Below are positions 49,922 through 60,554 of a stretch of 64,000 nt of DNA, in pieces. The stretch is from assembly GCA_015178975.1 (NCBI GenBank), contig WHVD01000005.1, positions 434,001-498,000 of the forward strand. The letters are read 5' to 3'. The notes below the pieces were generated by a model that saw only the letters and a program-made list of their open reading frames with translations, ran no database searches and was not told the DNA's origin. The position numbers were made by a program, and so were the translations under genes. This stretch comes from Hysterangium stoloniferum. Lineage: Eukaryota > Basidiomycota > Agaricomycetes > Hysterangiales > Hysterangiaceae. Numbering within the stretch: the first letter of the stretch is position 1; each line of letters begins with the position of its first letter.

Positions 49922-50772
49922 ATGGCCCCCATGAAACAAAGCCGCACACCCCAAGCCATATCTCTCAAAGGTTCGTGTGATATTGTCACAGAGTTCTTCA
50001 AATATGGAGTGAACACGTATGTGTTTGCTTCCTCGCATTTGCTTCGCTTCTCGTTTACACTGATTTCACGCATATTTAGAATTCTCTTTCAGCGGGGCGT
50101 ATATCCTTCAGATGATTTTCATATGGTCAAAAAGTACGGCCAGACTGTCCTTGTTACTCAGGATCTGGCTTTAGAGAATTACCTCGATCGGTATGTCATA
50201 TCCACAGCGGGTAATTCCTTATCTCACTTACGGTCCAGCATTCTAAAGCAGGTCAACGGTGGATTTCATCTCTTCTATTTCCCTTCTAGAGCCACCGATC
50301 TAAGCTCCGTTTCTTTAGAGTGGCTTCTCACTGGTTCTGTAACACAACTTGTTCTTGCAATCATTGCTCGTGACACGCGCATTACCCTAGAGCGGTGGGT
50401 ATTCGACATAACTGTGAATGCTCCTACTTCAGATAGTGCGGCACCGTACGTCTTATCATTTCTTCCCACTTCTGTCGGTCTGACCGTCATTCCAGGCCAC
50501 CTCCTAAACCTGAAGCAGAATTCCAGTCCGAGATTCGTCGCATCCTCAAACAAATCGTTTCGAGCGAGACATTCTTGCCCAATTTCGAAGATCCTACGGT
50601 CTTCAATATCCTTGCATACACAAAACAGTCTGCAGATGTTCCCGCGGAAGAGTGGGTAGATACTGATCCATTGGCCATCGAGGCTGGGAAAAGCCAGCAA
50701 GTTAAATTAAGAAGCTTCAGTACTGATGTACACAGGATCGAAGCTATGGTCGCGTATCGCTATGAAGAATAA
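49922..50772 (+). CDS. MAD2: Spindle checkpoint protein Mad2
   Basis: HORMA-domain protein that sequesters Cdc20 until kinetochores are attached. Five exons (introns 50017-50079, 50191-50238, 50259-50318, 50446-50495) give 630 nt, 209 residues. Family sequence is evident: ISLKGSCDIVTEFFKYGVNTILFQRGVYPSDDFHMVKKYGQTVLVTQD, then ILKQVNEWLLTGSVTQLVLAI, LERWVFDI and the safety-belt C-terminus ending VKLRSFSTDVHRIEAMVAYRYEE. The third exon is only 20 nt (50239-50258). A start at ATG 49922 (MAPMKQSRTPQAISLKG) is used. It converges on CUT8. Confidence 0.95.
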
Positions 50773-50927
50773 ATGACATGTAGTGCAAAACTGATTGTGA
50801 TTGCTATGGATGCGTAATGTCGTCAATGAAGGGGTATATAGATACCAACATATGAGCAAACATGTTGAATGAAATGAAGAAATAAACTGCTTTCTCCCAT
50901 AAATGCAGCAATAGTCAGAGACTATGG

Positions 50928-52152
50928 CTACAACTCCTCATCTTCATCCATGTTCACGATAGTCCGTCGGCCCACAAGCCATCCAACCTTTGTTACCCAC
51001 ATATCGCGTATTTCTTTCATAACGGAAGCATCCTTGTCTGCAAATTCATCCAAACTGCGGTCCCATCCTCGCGCAACTTCACCCGAAAACATACCGCCCT
51101 CCCTGTTCAAAACCTCGTCAACACGGTCAATCCATGCTCTCCACTCCTGAAGAAGGCGCGAATTCAGAAGAGGAGTAAGCTCATTCTGAGTGAGTTGAGG
51201 TTGTGAATAGATGTGAGACATTAACGTCGATAGGAACGTGAATGTCTCAGCGGCATGTGGTTTAACGGATGGAACCTGTGCTTGAGGTAGCGAAGATGTT
51301 GCAGGCAAGTAGGAGAAATAGTGGAGATATGAGAAGCATGCCGAGACAAATTCTGTTATATGTGGTCGAAGCCGTGAAATGATGTATGATTCACGCATTC
51401 CGCCATTACTCGAATTTGCTTGTTGCGATGACTGGATGGTGGGACGGCCAAATGCACCGAACCCAGCGTTCCCAGACGATGGTTGGAAGGTAGTGTTCCC
51501 AAATCCAAACGAGGATGACACAATTGAGGGTGGCGCCGAATAGGGGAACGCATCTCGAAGGGTCTTAGATGCCTCAGCCAATGCCTGGAGAGCAATATCC
51601 AATGTTGGGCGGGGAAGAAGGGATAGGACAACTGGCTTCAATCCGGGCTGCTCGCGGAGCAAAGCCATCATCAGTGGTAATAACGACTGCTGTGGAAGAG
51701 AAGCTATAAACGCATTTAGCGGAGTAAACTAATCGTCAAGATAAACAGAGCGGACCAAGCAACACGCCAACATCAATATCGGAACTAGGTGGTTTGCTTT
51801 CTTTCCTATCGGATGCATCTTTTGTGACCCCTTTTGCAGAAGTCTCAGCTGCCGCAATACGCAACCGCTTCGGTGGTCCACGTTTAGGCCGTTCGGGAGT
51901 AGGACTGCGATCCATTGCATAATCACCACTTCGTAGAGATTCATCATCTTCGTTTTCTATTCGTCTTTTCTGTGGTCTAGGTGGCACTTGATGATGATTA
52001 TGGGGAGAAAGAGTGTTTGGCAACAAAGAAGATGAGGGCGGCGACGTTGGCAGCCCAAAACCGAAACCTAATGGTGATGGTGCACGATTGATCCCACGAG
52101 GAAAGTCTAGCTGGTGGTGTTGCGGATAGCTGAGTGGATAAATGTTCGCCAT
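50928..52152 (-). CDS. STS1: Nuclear proteasome tether Cut8/Sts1
   Basis: Links 26S proteasomes to the nuclear envelope. Two exons over intron 51704-51755 give 1173 nt, 390 residues. The N-terminus is disordered with basic nuclear-signal stretches (RPQKRRIENEDDE and PERPKRGPPKRLRI). The conserved six-helix part starts DVGVLLASLPQQSLLPLMMALLREQPGLKPVVLSLLPRPTLDIALQAL and proceeds with SRLRPHITEFVSACFSYLHYFS and LLQEWRAWIDRVDEVLNREGGMFSGEVARGWDRSLDEF. Lys-rich N-termini of this family are ubiquitinated in yeast. It shares its upstream region with the spliced locus at 52.26 kb. Confidence 0.92.
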
Positions 52153-52256
52153 TGAAGGCTGGGGACAAGGTTGGATCGCGGACCTCTAAGTTTATGTAAT
52201 AAAAGTTACATAATAAGATGGGTACCTGTCACGTGTGACAGTGACGGCTCGAGGAT

Positions 52257-52264
52257 TATATAAG
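52257..52264 (+). promoter_or_regulatory. TATA box of the spliced locus
   Basis: TATATAAG stands about 45 bp before the first splice-bounded exon. Upstream at 52227-52240 lies TGTCAC-GT-GTGACA, a near palindrome containing CACGTG, between this locus and CUT8. Confidence 0.5.
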
Positions 52265-52284
52265 CCACCATTTCAACTTAATTT

Positions 52285-52941
52285 TTTGCTTCAGCCCCTC
52301 CATGGTCAACGATCTTCGACAAGCCCTTGAGGTAAAGACCTTGATTCTTATTATCAATGTCTCTTATGTGATGATAACTCAATGACGAATCGCAAAAAAA
52401 GACATGAAGCCACTGGCTTGTGAATATTCATCATATACCCAAGTTTCTGATCATGACCATATTTTCTTGTTAATCATTATCAAGTGATACTGACTACGTG
52501 TGTTTTTTAGTTCATTATCCAAAGCGTCATTGCTCGGAAGATTTTTTGAGCATGAGTACAAAGTTGGTGCCCTTTCCAATTTTCAATTTTTCCATGATCG
52601 AGATAATCATAGAGTCAAGCACTGAAGCCTATCTTAAGGATGGCTATCGAAGAGCATACCATGCTAATTCTGACTAACCTTATAATGTCATTTCATTTCA
52701 TTTGGTCAATACTGACTTTCCATTTTTTTTGTAGTTGTGGCCTTTCTTGTGATCAGAGCATACGGTGAGTTTATACCTTTCTCGTTGACTTTTCATGATT
52801 ACCTTCTTTAATCAGACTCCGAGAGGCCCCTAGTGGGTTTCAAAGAGTAGAAATCAATGTCAACTTATTTATGATTTAACACTATCGTTGCATCGTTTTG
52901 AACCCTCGCTGACCTCTTTGTCTTTCTAGTGGCACGAATAA
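52285..52941 (+). ncRNA. Spliced TATA-driven transcript without long ORF, possible snoRNA host
   Basis: A TATATAAG at 52257-52264 precedes a chain of intron-like units with good signals: 52332-52510 and 52556-52734 (179 nt each, branch CTGAC, T-rich tract, TAG), 52765-52815 (51 nt, GTGAGT donor) and 52847-52929 (83 nt, branch CTGAC). The exons between are only 30-45 nt. From the first ATG (52302) the spliced frame closes after 22 codons; another frame is open across all exons but has no ATG. Two introns are three times the usual length and the first contains a box C/D-like pair. This resembles snoRNA host genes, yet an unrecognised small protein gene is not excluded. Confidence 0.4.
52362..52456 (+). 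ncRNA. Candidate intronic box C/D snoRNA
   Basis: Inside the 179-nt intron, GTGATGA at 52368-52374 matches box C (RTGATGA) exactly and CTGA at 52447-52450 matches box D, 83 nt from start of C to end of D. ATGA at 52404-52407 could be D'. Size and intronic placing are typical of box C/D snoRNAs. The terminal stem is weak and I could not identify an rRNA target by eye, so this is a suggestion only. Confidence 0.35.
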
Positions 52942-53632
52942 GATGTGTCGGTACTTGTTATTCATATTCTGATTATTATTAACTCTCTGAGGCTTTAATG
53001 ATTACCTTCTTTCCCGGGAAGTAATTTCGATAACTAGCTGGTTGGAGCATGTCACTTGCATCCCAGTTGGATTTAATACATGCATCTAAATCATTAAAGA
53101 GTTGATGAAAAGATCATAAATAGATATATAACTCTTCCAGGAAAACTCAGTTGATCAGTACCCATCTTGAATGGATTTTAGGGTCTCATAGACCCTTTTC
53201 CAGTCGAATTTATCCGTAAAATTGATTCAGCCATAAAATCTAAACGATCGAGCATAAGATCCAGGTACTACTGGGGTGGACTAGATATGATAAAATACAA
53301 ATGTAAAAGCCAAGACACGCTGCTTAATTTCAGATGAGTATGATGGTGTTAGTGAAAAGACAGAGAAAGTGACATGTGGAAAAGCTGCTTGTACCAAAGA
53401 GGTACGAAGTCGAGTGATCAAGAGAATGCTGGTGCTGGGAAAAGATGAAGTATAATCTGCCACACCAAAGCTGGTGTAGTATAATCTGCCACACCAAGGC
53501 TGGTGTAGTATGATAATATAGACAGCGAAGAAACTGTCACGACGACGATGAGAATCGTAGCAGCCGAGACCAAACGACAAAACGCACAGTGCTCCGTCGG
53601 GGCCTTTAGGGGGAGAGGCTTTTTACGACGGG
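52942..53632. other. AT-rich stretch, no gene seen
   Basis: About 690 bp. TGATTACCTTCTTT occurs twice (near 52796 and 52999). A TTGATGA at about 53100 resembles box C but has no box D partner. A 29-bp direct repeat stands at 53451-53508. No protein frame is supported. Confidence 0.4.
53451..53508 (+). repeat. 29-bp direct repeat, two copies
   Basis: Copies at 53451-53479 and 53480-53508 differ by one base. Each contains ACACCA and TGGTGT, which can form a small hairpin. It lies downstream of a small minus-strand frame. Confidence 0.9.
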
Positions 53633-53878
53633 TCACTTGGAAGGCGCGGCGAAATCGATGGCTTTGATCACGGAATCAGCGGTGCCACTTGGGACTGCAT
53701 GGTGGTGGTTGGACGACATGGCGGAAGATGGGTTTTCGTGCATCTCTGGTGCTTGGGTACGAGCTATGGCAGAATCCCTCGCAGCCTGCTTCTCTCTGGC
53801 GAGGTTCCATTGGAGCAATGTGTATGCCGCCAATTGACGAGCATATTGTTGTTTAGCTGCCTCTGCAGCCTGAGGCAT
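53633..53878 (-). CDS. Small Ala/Gln-rich protein, possibly a C-terminal exon
   Basis: Not recognised. From ATG 53878 it reads MPQAAEAAKQQYARQLAAYT then LLQWNLAREKQAARDSAIAR and ends VIKAIDFAAPSK, 81 residues, amphipathic helical then disordered with a His run. The same frame continues upstream without ATG as HPTDLTVFTPLTTFNFDPRG and IPSSFLDT before an in-frame stop near 53985. This suggests that the visible part is the last exon of a longer gene or its remnant. I found no convincing upstream exon before the deacetylase promoter. Confidence 0.4.
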   Translation of the reverse strand: MPQAAEAAKQQYARQLAAYTLLQWNLAREKQAARDSAIARTQAPEMHENPSSAMSSNHHHAVPSGTADSVIKAIDFAAPSK

Positions 53879-53985
53879 GGTGTCCAAGAAGGAGGAGGGT
53901 ATGCCTCTTGGATCGAAATTAAAGGTGGTAAGAGGGGTGAATACAGTAAGATCAGTCGGGTGTTCATTTTGAGGTCGTTATTTAG

Positions 53986-54303
53986 ACCTGAATATTTGAA
54001 AATTGAATTCTCGCACTCCACAATGACGCATGGTTGGTGAGTAAAGTCGGCACCTCGGCTATTATGACCGGGGTTGGAACCGGGCTTGAATCGGAGAGGT
54101 AGGTACTGCCCGAGAAACACCGCTCAGACTACCCAGCAGCCCACTCTTGAATCCCCCCCTTCCCTGTACCAAGTACTTACCAGTACTGAGCCACAGAATG
54201 ACTGTATTTTTCTTTTTTCAAACATTTGTCACAACGTCTGATGTATGCACAATAGATTGTCTAATATTCCCACGCTCTGATACACCCTCCTCTTCAAACC
54301 ATA
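53986..54303. promoter_or_regulatory. Upstream region of the histone deacetylase gene
   Basis: About 320 bp with no gene. Pyrimidine-rich stretches and a TTCTTTTTTC run at 54210 precede the start codon. No named motif. Confidence 0.35.
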
Positions 54304-56656
54304 ATGTCGAATAGCATGACTCCCCTACCGGGGCAGTCCAAAAAGCGTGTGGTATGCATCCTATTACATGTTGTTTGATAGACCCTTGAAAATCATTCAG
54401 TGTTATTTTTTCGATTCTGATATTGGAGGTTTCCACTATGGCCCTGGCCATCCGTATGTCAAATCCCACAATCCAACGGCCCTGCTCTCATCCTCGTTAT
54501 CTTCTTCGCAGAATGAAACCCACCAGGATCCGCATGTGCCACTCCCTGGTTATGAATTATGGTCTCTACAAGAAGATGGAGATATTCGTATGTGCCCCCA
54601 CAAGCAGCGGCGGTTGCATTCACATCGTTCCAACAATGTATAGCGGGCAAAACCAGCCACTAAGCGTGAAATGACGCAGTTTCATTCCGACGAATACGTC
54701 GATTTTTTGAATAAAATCACTCCCAATAATATGAATCAGTTTGTCAGAGAACAGCACAAATGTATGCTATGTTTTTAGTTCTATTGGCGTAACCCCCTCT
54801 TATAATTTTTTTTAGATAACGTCGGTGATGACTGTCCTGTTTTTGATGGACTCTTCGACTATTGTTCTATCTCTGCCGGTGGCTCTATGGGTTAGCCATT
54901 TTTACTCGCAAAGAGCCAATCATGCTAAACACGTCCCTTCCAGAGGGTGCCGCTAGGCTGAGTCGAGACAAATGCGATATCGCAGTCAATTGGGCGGGCG
55001 GCCTTCATCATGCGAAAAAAGGAGAGGCCAGCGGTTTCTGTTATGTCAATGGTGTGGTATTTTCCATCTTGACTTTGAGAGCATTGTGGGTTAACTTTAT
55101 TTAATTAGATATTGTGCTTGGGATTCTGGAGCTGCTAAGGTCAAATATTATGTTGTCACACAGGTTTGAACGTATTGAGAACTCCCCCAGATATCACAAT
55201 CGAGTTTTATACATCGATATCGACTGCCACCATGGCGATGGTGTGGAAGAAGCATTTTATACGACCGACCGTGTCATGACCGTTAGTTTCCATAAGTATG
55301 GAGAGTACTTTCCTGGTACCGGCGACCTTCGTGTACGTCGCTTTCTTGATTGTTGGAATCTAACTTCGGAACTAGCTTCAAGGACACCGGAATTGGTAAA
55401 GGAAAGGCATACTCGTGCAATATTCCGCTTCGAGATGGCATCACGGATGACAACTACCGCTCCATATTCCAACCGGTACGTTCTTCTCCTGCTTTCCCTC
55501 TCCCTTTCCGAGGAGGCACTAGACGACTTTCCACAGATCATCACACAGGTAATGCAATCATACAATCCATCCGCCGTTGTCCTTCAGTGTGGCACCGACT
55601 CGTTGTCGGGAGATAAATTAGGTTGTCTTAATCTGTCTATGCGCGGTAAAGTTCAGGCTGTCACTCCATGTTCATTGCTCTAAAGGGAGTATCAAGGCCA
55701 CGCGGACTGTGTCAAATTTGTGCAGTCATTCAATTTGCCACTGCTACTCTTAGGTGGTGGGGGCTACACCATGCGCAATGTCAGCCGAGCATGGGCCTTC
55801 GAAACCGGTCTTGCAGTTGGTGTAGAGCTAGGCAGCGGTAATCAAAACATGGAACATCTTAGCCTCTGCTGTCTAATGATTTAACACCCAACAGAAATAC
55901 CCGTTAACGAATATTACGAATATTTTGGTCCCGACTATAAGTTGGATGTTAAGGCTTCGAATATGGAGGATTTCAACAATCCTGAGTATCTAGATCGGGT
56001 AAAAAGCATAGTACTTCAAAATCTAAAAGAACTAGGAGGCCCCCCAAGTGTCCAGATGATGGGTGGGTATCATACTTTGAATTATGACACTTGTCACATG
56101 TTAAATCCTTGCTAGCCGTCCCGAGACTACCTCATGATTCAGAAGACACAAACGAGAATGAGGATCTGGCCGACCCTGATGAAAGACGCTCTCGTTAGTT
56201 TTAATGAATATATTTGTCATGACTTTTACTCAACTCCTCTTAGAGACATCAAGAGACAAGTATGTCCAACCCGAGAATGAGCTCTCTGACTCCGAAGATG
56301 AAGGTACAGGCGAAAGGAGAAATCGAAAGGATCGCAAGTCAGCACCTCAAGAAACAGCATCAGATGCTGCTATACCTGTGGATCCTGTGACATCCGCTGC
56401 GGAGCCGTCGGCACCTTCCAACAGTACACAGGACATGCTGGATGAACCTGCGCTGACGGAAGATATCACACTGGTCGAAGCAGCGACCCAACATTCAACA
56501 GAACCAGTCTCGCCCTCTGCCTCCGCGCCTGGCCTTTCTATGAATGCATTTGGAAGGCCCAAAATGACAGTTGCCGCCGTGGGCGAAGAAGAGATGGACG
56601 TTGACGAGTCTATGCCGCCTGACACCGGCGCTGCTCCTCTTGCAGATGACCTTTGA
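54304..56656 (+). CDS. RPD3: Class I histone deacetylase, Rpd3/HDAC1 type
   Basis: Zn-dependent lysine deacetylase of Sin3-type complexes. The start is [16 protein letters not shown], then over an intron [42 protein letters not shown]. Catalytic parts follow: [26 protein letters not shown] (His pair), [44 protein letters not shown] (Zn ligands Asp and His), QCGTDSL (Zn Asp) and [22 protein letters not shown] (catalytic Tyr). The chain ends in an acidic, Ser/Pro-rich tail of about 160 residues ([21 protein letters not shown]...[13 protein letters not shown]). At least nine introns near 50 nt. All active-site residues are present. Confidence 0.96.
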
Positions 56657-56726
56657 TGACTAACCTGACAACATCATCCCACGTTGTACACCAGCGTGGC
56701 CAGAATATTATTATATATCGCCATGA

Positions 56727-57881
56727 TCAAAATTCTTCAACCTCTATCTCGAAGCCGCACTCGGTACAGATCTGTCTACCTATTATCCCATCATCGCCTA
56801 TACCCGCTACACCGTAGGTATGCTGATGCTCAGCGTCTCGGCGTCGCTGCCAGACGGTTTCTTTTGTCCGTCTCCGCAACTCTTTCAAACCCTCCTCGAA
56901 TTTCTTGCCTCGTTTCCGCTTTTTCTCCTTCTCCCGCTTTTCGTACTCTGCATCGAGAGCTTCAGGTGATCCCCATTTTTTCCATGCAAATTCTTCTACC
57001 TGCATTCGTAGGTATAGCATCATATTGGAAAATGTACTGTGATGAGGGTTTGCTTTGAGCATGTGTGGTAAAAGCTCCTCGTCTCGCAACTCGGCTAGAC
57101 CACGTTGTTAGGTCGACCCTGCAATTAGTTTATCTATTAAGATACGTACGATCTGTGAGGAGGTAATCCTGTACACAATAATAATGTCAATTTTATTTCG
57201 TCGTCCGAGCGTTAGGAGCATACTTGTTTACACTCTGTTTTGGTCAGAAGGCTGTATTTCTCTGGCTTTTCCTGCTTGCACTTGTTACACACGAGACAGC
57301 CAAAAACCTTCTTGTATTGGTGGTCAAGGTCAAGCGACTGACATTCATTGCATTTGGGGTTAAGACTGTTGTCCAGGAACAATGCTGTCAAGCAGACATA
57401 GATAAGATGGCCATTGACATGTTAGCAGAGTGCTGGGAACTGACGAGGATCCAGGTTCGCCATCGCCCGTTCCCGCTCCCTCTGCCGCTCCTTCATGCGC
57501 TGATTCTCGTCGACTTCCTTGTCGTCTTCAACCAAGAACCCACCCTTGGAGTTGACCATTTTGCTCAGATCATACTCAAAGTACTTTCCCAGACGCGAGT
57601 CGCGCTTCAGTGGCCTCGGAGCGGTTGGGGAGTGAGAGCCGGCAGGAGTCACTTCAATCGGCCGTTTGTTGTTGGCATTTGGCTGGTGGGACGAGGACGA
57701 TGTGATGTCGAGATTCCGCTGCCTTGCCTTTGCTTTATAACATGAGCACTGCGGTAGTTTGACACCAGGACTCAACTCTACCTGCTAAGCGGTTAATTTC
57801 GATCTTCCGGGTTTGTTCAGGTGTGAGCTGCAACTCTCTTCTTGGGTTTGAAGAAGGTGGAGGCGTGACTCTGTCGCTCAT
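56727..57881 (-). CDS. RAD14: DNA damage recognition protein XPA/Rad14
   Basis: Nucleotide-excision repair scaffold binding kinked DNA and RPA. Start MSDRVTPPPSSNPRRELQLT. The zinc finger is CNECQSLDLDHQYKKVFGCL and VCNKCK, that is C-x2-C-x17-C-x2-C as in human XPA. Then come [69 protein letters not shown] and a basic C-terminus. DYLLTD is encoded by a 19-nt exon (57150-57168). A C-terminal extension, EHQHTYGVAGIGDDGIIGRQ then ICTECGFEIEVEEF, carries a CxxC pair. Directly upstream is a DinB-fold gene on the same strand. Confidence 0.94.
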
Positions 57882-57998
57882 GTTTATTCCAAAGGACGAG
57901 TGTATTCTCGTTACAGTACCAGGAGGACGAAAAGATTCAAGGCAGTCACGGTGGCGGGTGGAGCTTGATGGGTGATGGGTCTCCGATTACACGGTCGT

Positions 57999-58028
57999 GG
58001 GTGGCCGGCCGTCTTCGGCCGGCCACCC
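57999..58028. repeat. Perfect 12-bp GC-rich inverted repeat
   Basis: GGGTGGCCGGCC at 57999-58010 is followed by a 6-nt loop GTCTTC and by the exact complement GGCCGGCCACCC. The stem is almost all G/C and stands upstream of XPA and downstream of the DinB-fold gene, inside an otherwise AT-richer stretch. It could act as RNA hairpin in a 3' UTR or XPA leader. Confidence 0.9.
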
Positions 58029-58245
58029 AATATTTTGATTTCGTAAAAAAATTCACTCCGTAGGTTTACGCATATACACATAGTTATAGGACCGCCTTCA
58101 CGCCCGTCAGCTTCTGAGCCATAATGGTCATTCAAAGCTTTCTGACACGGCTGGTTATCTCGGATATAACAGACCCCGATTGTAGCTAAAATACTTGGGC
58201 TAATACTCATAGTATGTCGAGTAGATAGTCGGATAAAAGGACGTT

Positions 58246-59009
58246 TTAAATCTTTGATTTGGACAGCGATATAGAGCTCTCTCTATATAAAATGGTCGAA
58301 GGTGCGACGCCAAACGACTCGTCCACCTGTAAATTCTATGAGCCTGACGTCAGTAAGATGGGCAGCAGATACGATTGAGACGGCTTACAAGCTCTCCGGC
58401 GATCACTCGAACCATACTCCAATGATGCACGGCGTGTAAACCACAGAACCATAGCTCTCGCCCGAAGCTAGACTGCAGAGCCTGCATATATGGCGTAACT
58501 GCGTTTAATGTCACAGGCTCGTCGAGATCTATGCGGCGATCATCGATGGTTATAGAGCATCTTTCCTGTTCATCGTCATTTTGACGAGGAATCAATAATT
58601 GATCTATAAAGCTGATCGTTGATGACATTGCATCGTACGCAGCTTGACGCGACGTCTCCATCGGTGTATTGCGTGAACGCGTATCATAGGAAAATATGTA
58701 AGGTCCAGGCATCTTCATTGCCTGAAATAGTAATTCAAAGTGATCGCGTGCATGGCGCATGTGTTTTCCTGTGTTTCCGAGTCAATCACGAGTCTCCGGA
58801 ATAGGAAAAAAAAAATCACCAATGGTTGAGCCTGGGATAAGTTTACTTTCATATGTGAACTGCTCATCTGAACATATGGTGTTGAGGAGGTCTCGGGCCT
58901 GAAGAAGGATAACTCGCGAAACTCGCAATAGGTTGCTGAAACCTGTAGGCTCGGGAACAACTGGACTAGCTCCATCTGAGACTGGGTGGTCAAAAGCCAT
59001 GGCAGACAT
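58246..59009 (-). CDS. DinB-fold (YfiT-like) putative metal-binding protein
   Basis: Four-helix-bundle protein of the DinB-like superfamily; in bacteria these bind a metal through His residues, but the fungal role is unknown. Three exons over introns 58769-58819 and 58327-58388 give 651 nt, 216 residues. Conserved parts: STIGKHMRHARDHFELLFQAM (first His cluster), PYIFSYDTRSRNTPMETSRQAAYDAM and SSFGRELWFCGLHAVHHWSMVRVIAGEL (second His pair), then DESFGVAPSTI. The start MSAMAFDHPV is the first in-frame ATG. The three helices with H...H and HH in these places are consistent with a metal site. Confidence 0.85.
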
Positions 59010-59398
59010 AAGAGTTGGAACGAAAAAAGGATTAATGGAATGTAGCTTGGAAATGGGCCGGCTACTTTATGTCAAGTTATGCGCTAAACGAGAGTCGGAG
59101 TTGGCCAGATTTGCGCATTACACTCAAAATATACTCGGAGAAAATTGCGCGGATCGGAAATTCGTAACGTTCAATGTCTTTCAGATTAATCCATCTGTCT
59201 CATGATCTCGAGCCCCGGCAGTGGCGGAAGGAAATATATCTGCCCTGTCCGCTTGCTCGAAGAATACGTACATTGCAGCTGGATTTTGCATGTCAGATAT
59301 ACCGCTTATAGCAGAAAAATTCTATTTGTGAATCCTCATGGGAAGGGAAGGAGCGTACGCTAGAGCTGCCGTCGTAAGCTATGTCTGCAAATTATTTT
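59010..59398. other. Intergenic, no gene seen
   Basis: About 390 bp between the DinB-fold start and the translin stop, both minus strand. Nothing recognisable; a plus-strand frame that overlaps the start of the DinB-fold gene is taken as chance. Confidence 0.4.
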
Positions 59399-60433
59399 TT
59401 AATCGTAAACTTCCTCATCCTGTGCAAAGTCGTTTTGAAATGTGTCATACGAATGCATAGGATTGTAGATCTCTGCTCTTTCCAATCCACGGATTGCAAC
59501 AGAATATGCCACTGGAGCGTGAAGATCAGAGTGAACGAGTTATACAGCTCCAAGTGCCAAAATATTTACCTTCTTCAATTTTCTTTAGACAACTTGTAGT
59601 GACATCTTGTTTTGATTTGAGCTCTTTTATATAGGCCGTCATTGGTTCCCAGCCTAGGTTGATGAGAGACATAGGTGAGATGGAGGGCCAACACTAGTAG
59701 TGGGATTCGCTACCGGATTTACAATCTCGAACAAATTTACACATCGATACCGCCTCGTCCAGACTTTTTTGAGAGATCATGCCCTGGCGACCGATCGAAG
59801 TGATTGCGAATCGCATGAGCTCCCCAGTCAGATCTGAGATACCAAGTAGATAATCGGCATATGGTACACCCAATGGAAAATACTAGATAAATAAAACAAT
59901 CAGTTCGGTCGCTACACTTGAAATAAACTCCTAGCGGACAGGAACGCCTGCCGGTGAGCGCAGGTTATCCTGCACTTGTTGGAAGGACAAGAGTGTCTTG
60001 CTCTCTAGATATTGAGCAAAAGAAAGTGCTTCAATGTATTCCTGTAGGCCAGGTGATACTGTCTTCTGATATCGCCAAAAGTTCTCTCCTTGCAGCTCAA
60101 TGCTCATTTGTTCAAATAGCTGACCGATCTCAGCGAGCTTTTGGCGACTTTGATAAACAGCATGATCAATTCCTTTTTGTTCATCGTCTTCGGCCGCCTC
60201 CAAGGCAAGACGATGTAACAAAAATATAACTTTTTTGGAGAGATTAGTCACATCTCTGCTGAGCTTCCCATCCGAGATGTGAAATTAGCCACTCATAGAC
60301 AAGAGAGAGGGGAGGGGGGAAGCACCTTGATCAGCCTTTCTCTGCGGTCGTTATGGTCATCAAATTCCTGCCGAAAAGCATCGAAAGCATCCACAATTTG
60401 TGGTCGATTGGGTGCGGAGAGGTTAGCAGTCAT
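59399..60433 (-). CDS. TSN: Translin
   Basis: Octamer-forming DNA/RNA-binding protein; with TRAX it makes the C3PO endoribonuclease. Start MTANLSAPNRPQIVDAFDAFRQEFDDHNDRRERLIK, then DVTNLSKKVIFLLHRLALEA and FWRYQKTVSPGLQEYIEALSF. The signature PYADYLLGISDLTGELMRFAI follows. After two introns the chain continues WEPMTAYIKELKSKQDVTTSCLKKIEE-VAYSVAIRGLERAEIYN and ends FAQDEEVYD (stop 59399). Length about 245 residues fits the family. No TRAX gene is seen in the window. It is head-to-head with the HIT gene. Confidence 0.94.
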
Positions 60434-60554
60434 AAGATGTATTTACATTATGAAGTCCGACAATATATGTGACGTGTTGGAATCGTCTGCCCCTTCTCCC
60501 CTTCTACCTCCTCGTGCTCTCTTCTTTTCGTACCACACAAGTATCACAGCACCC

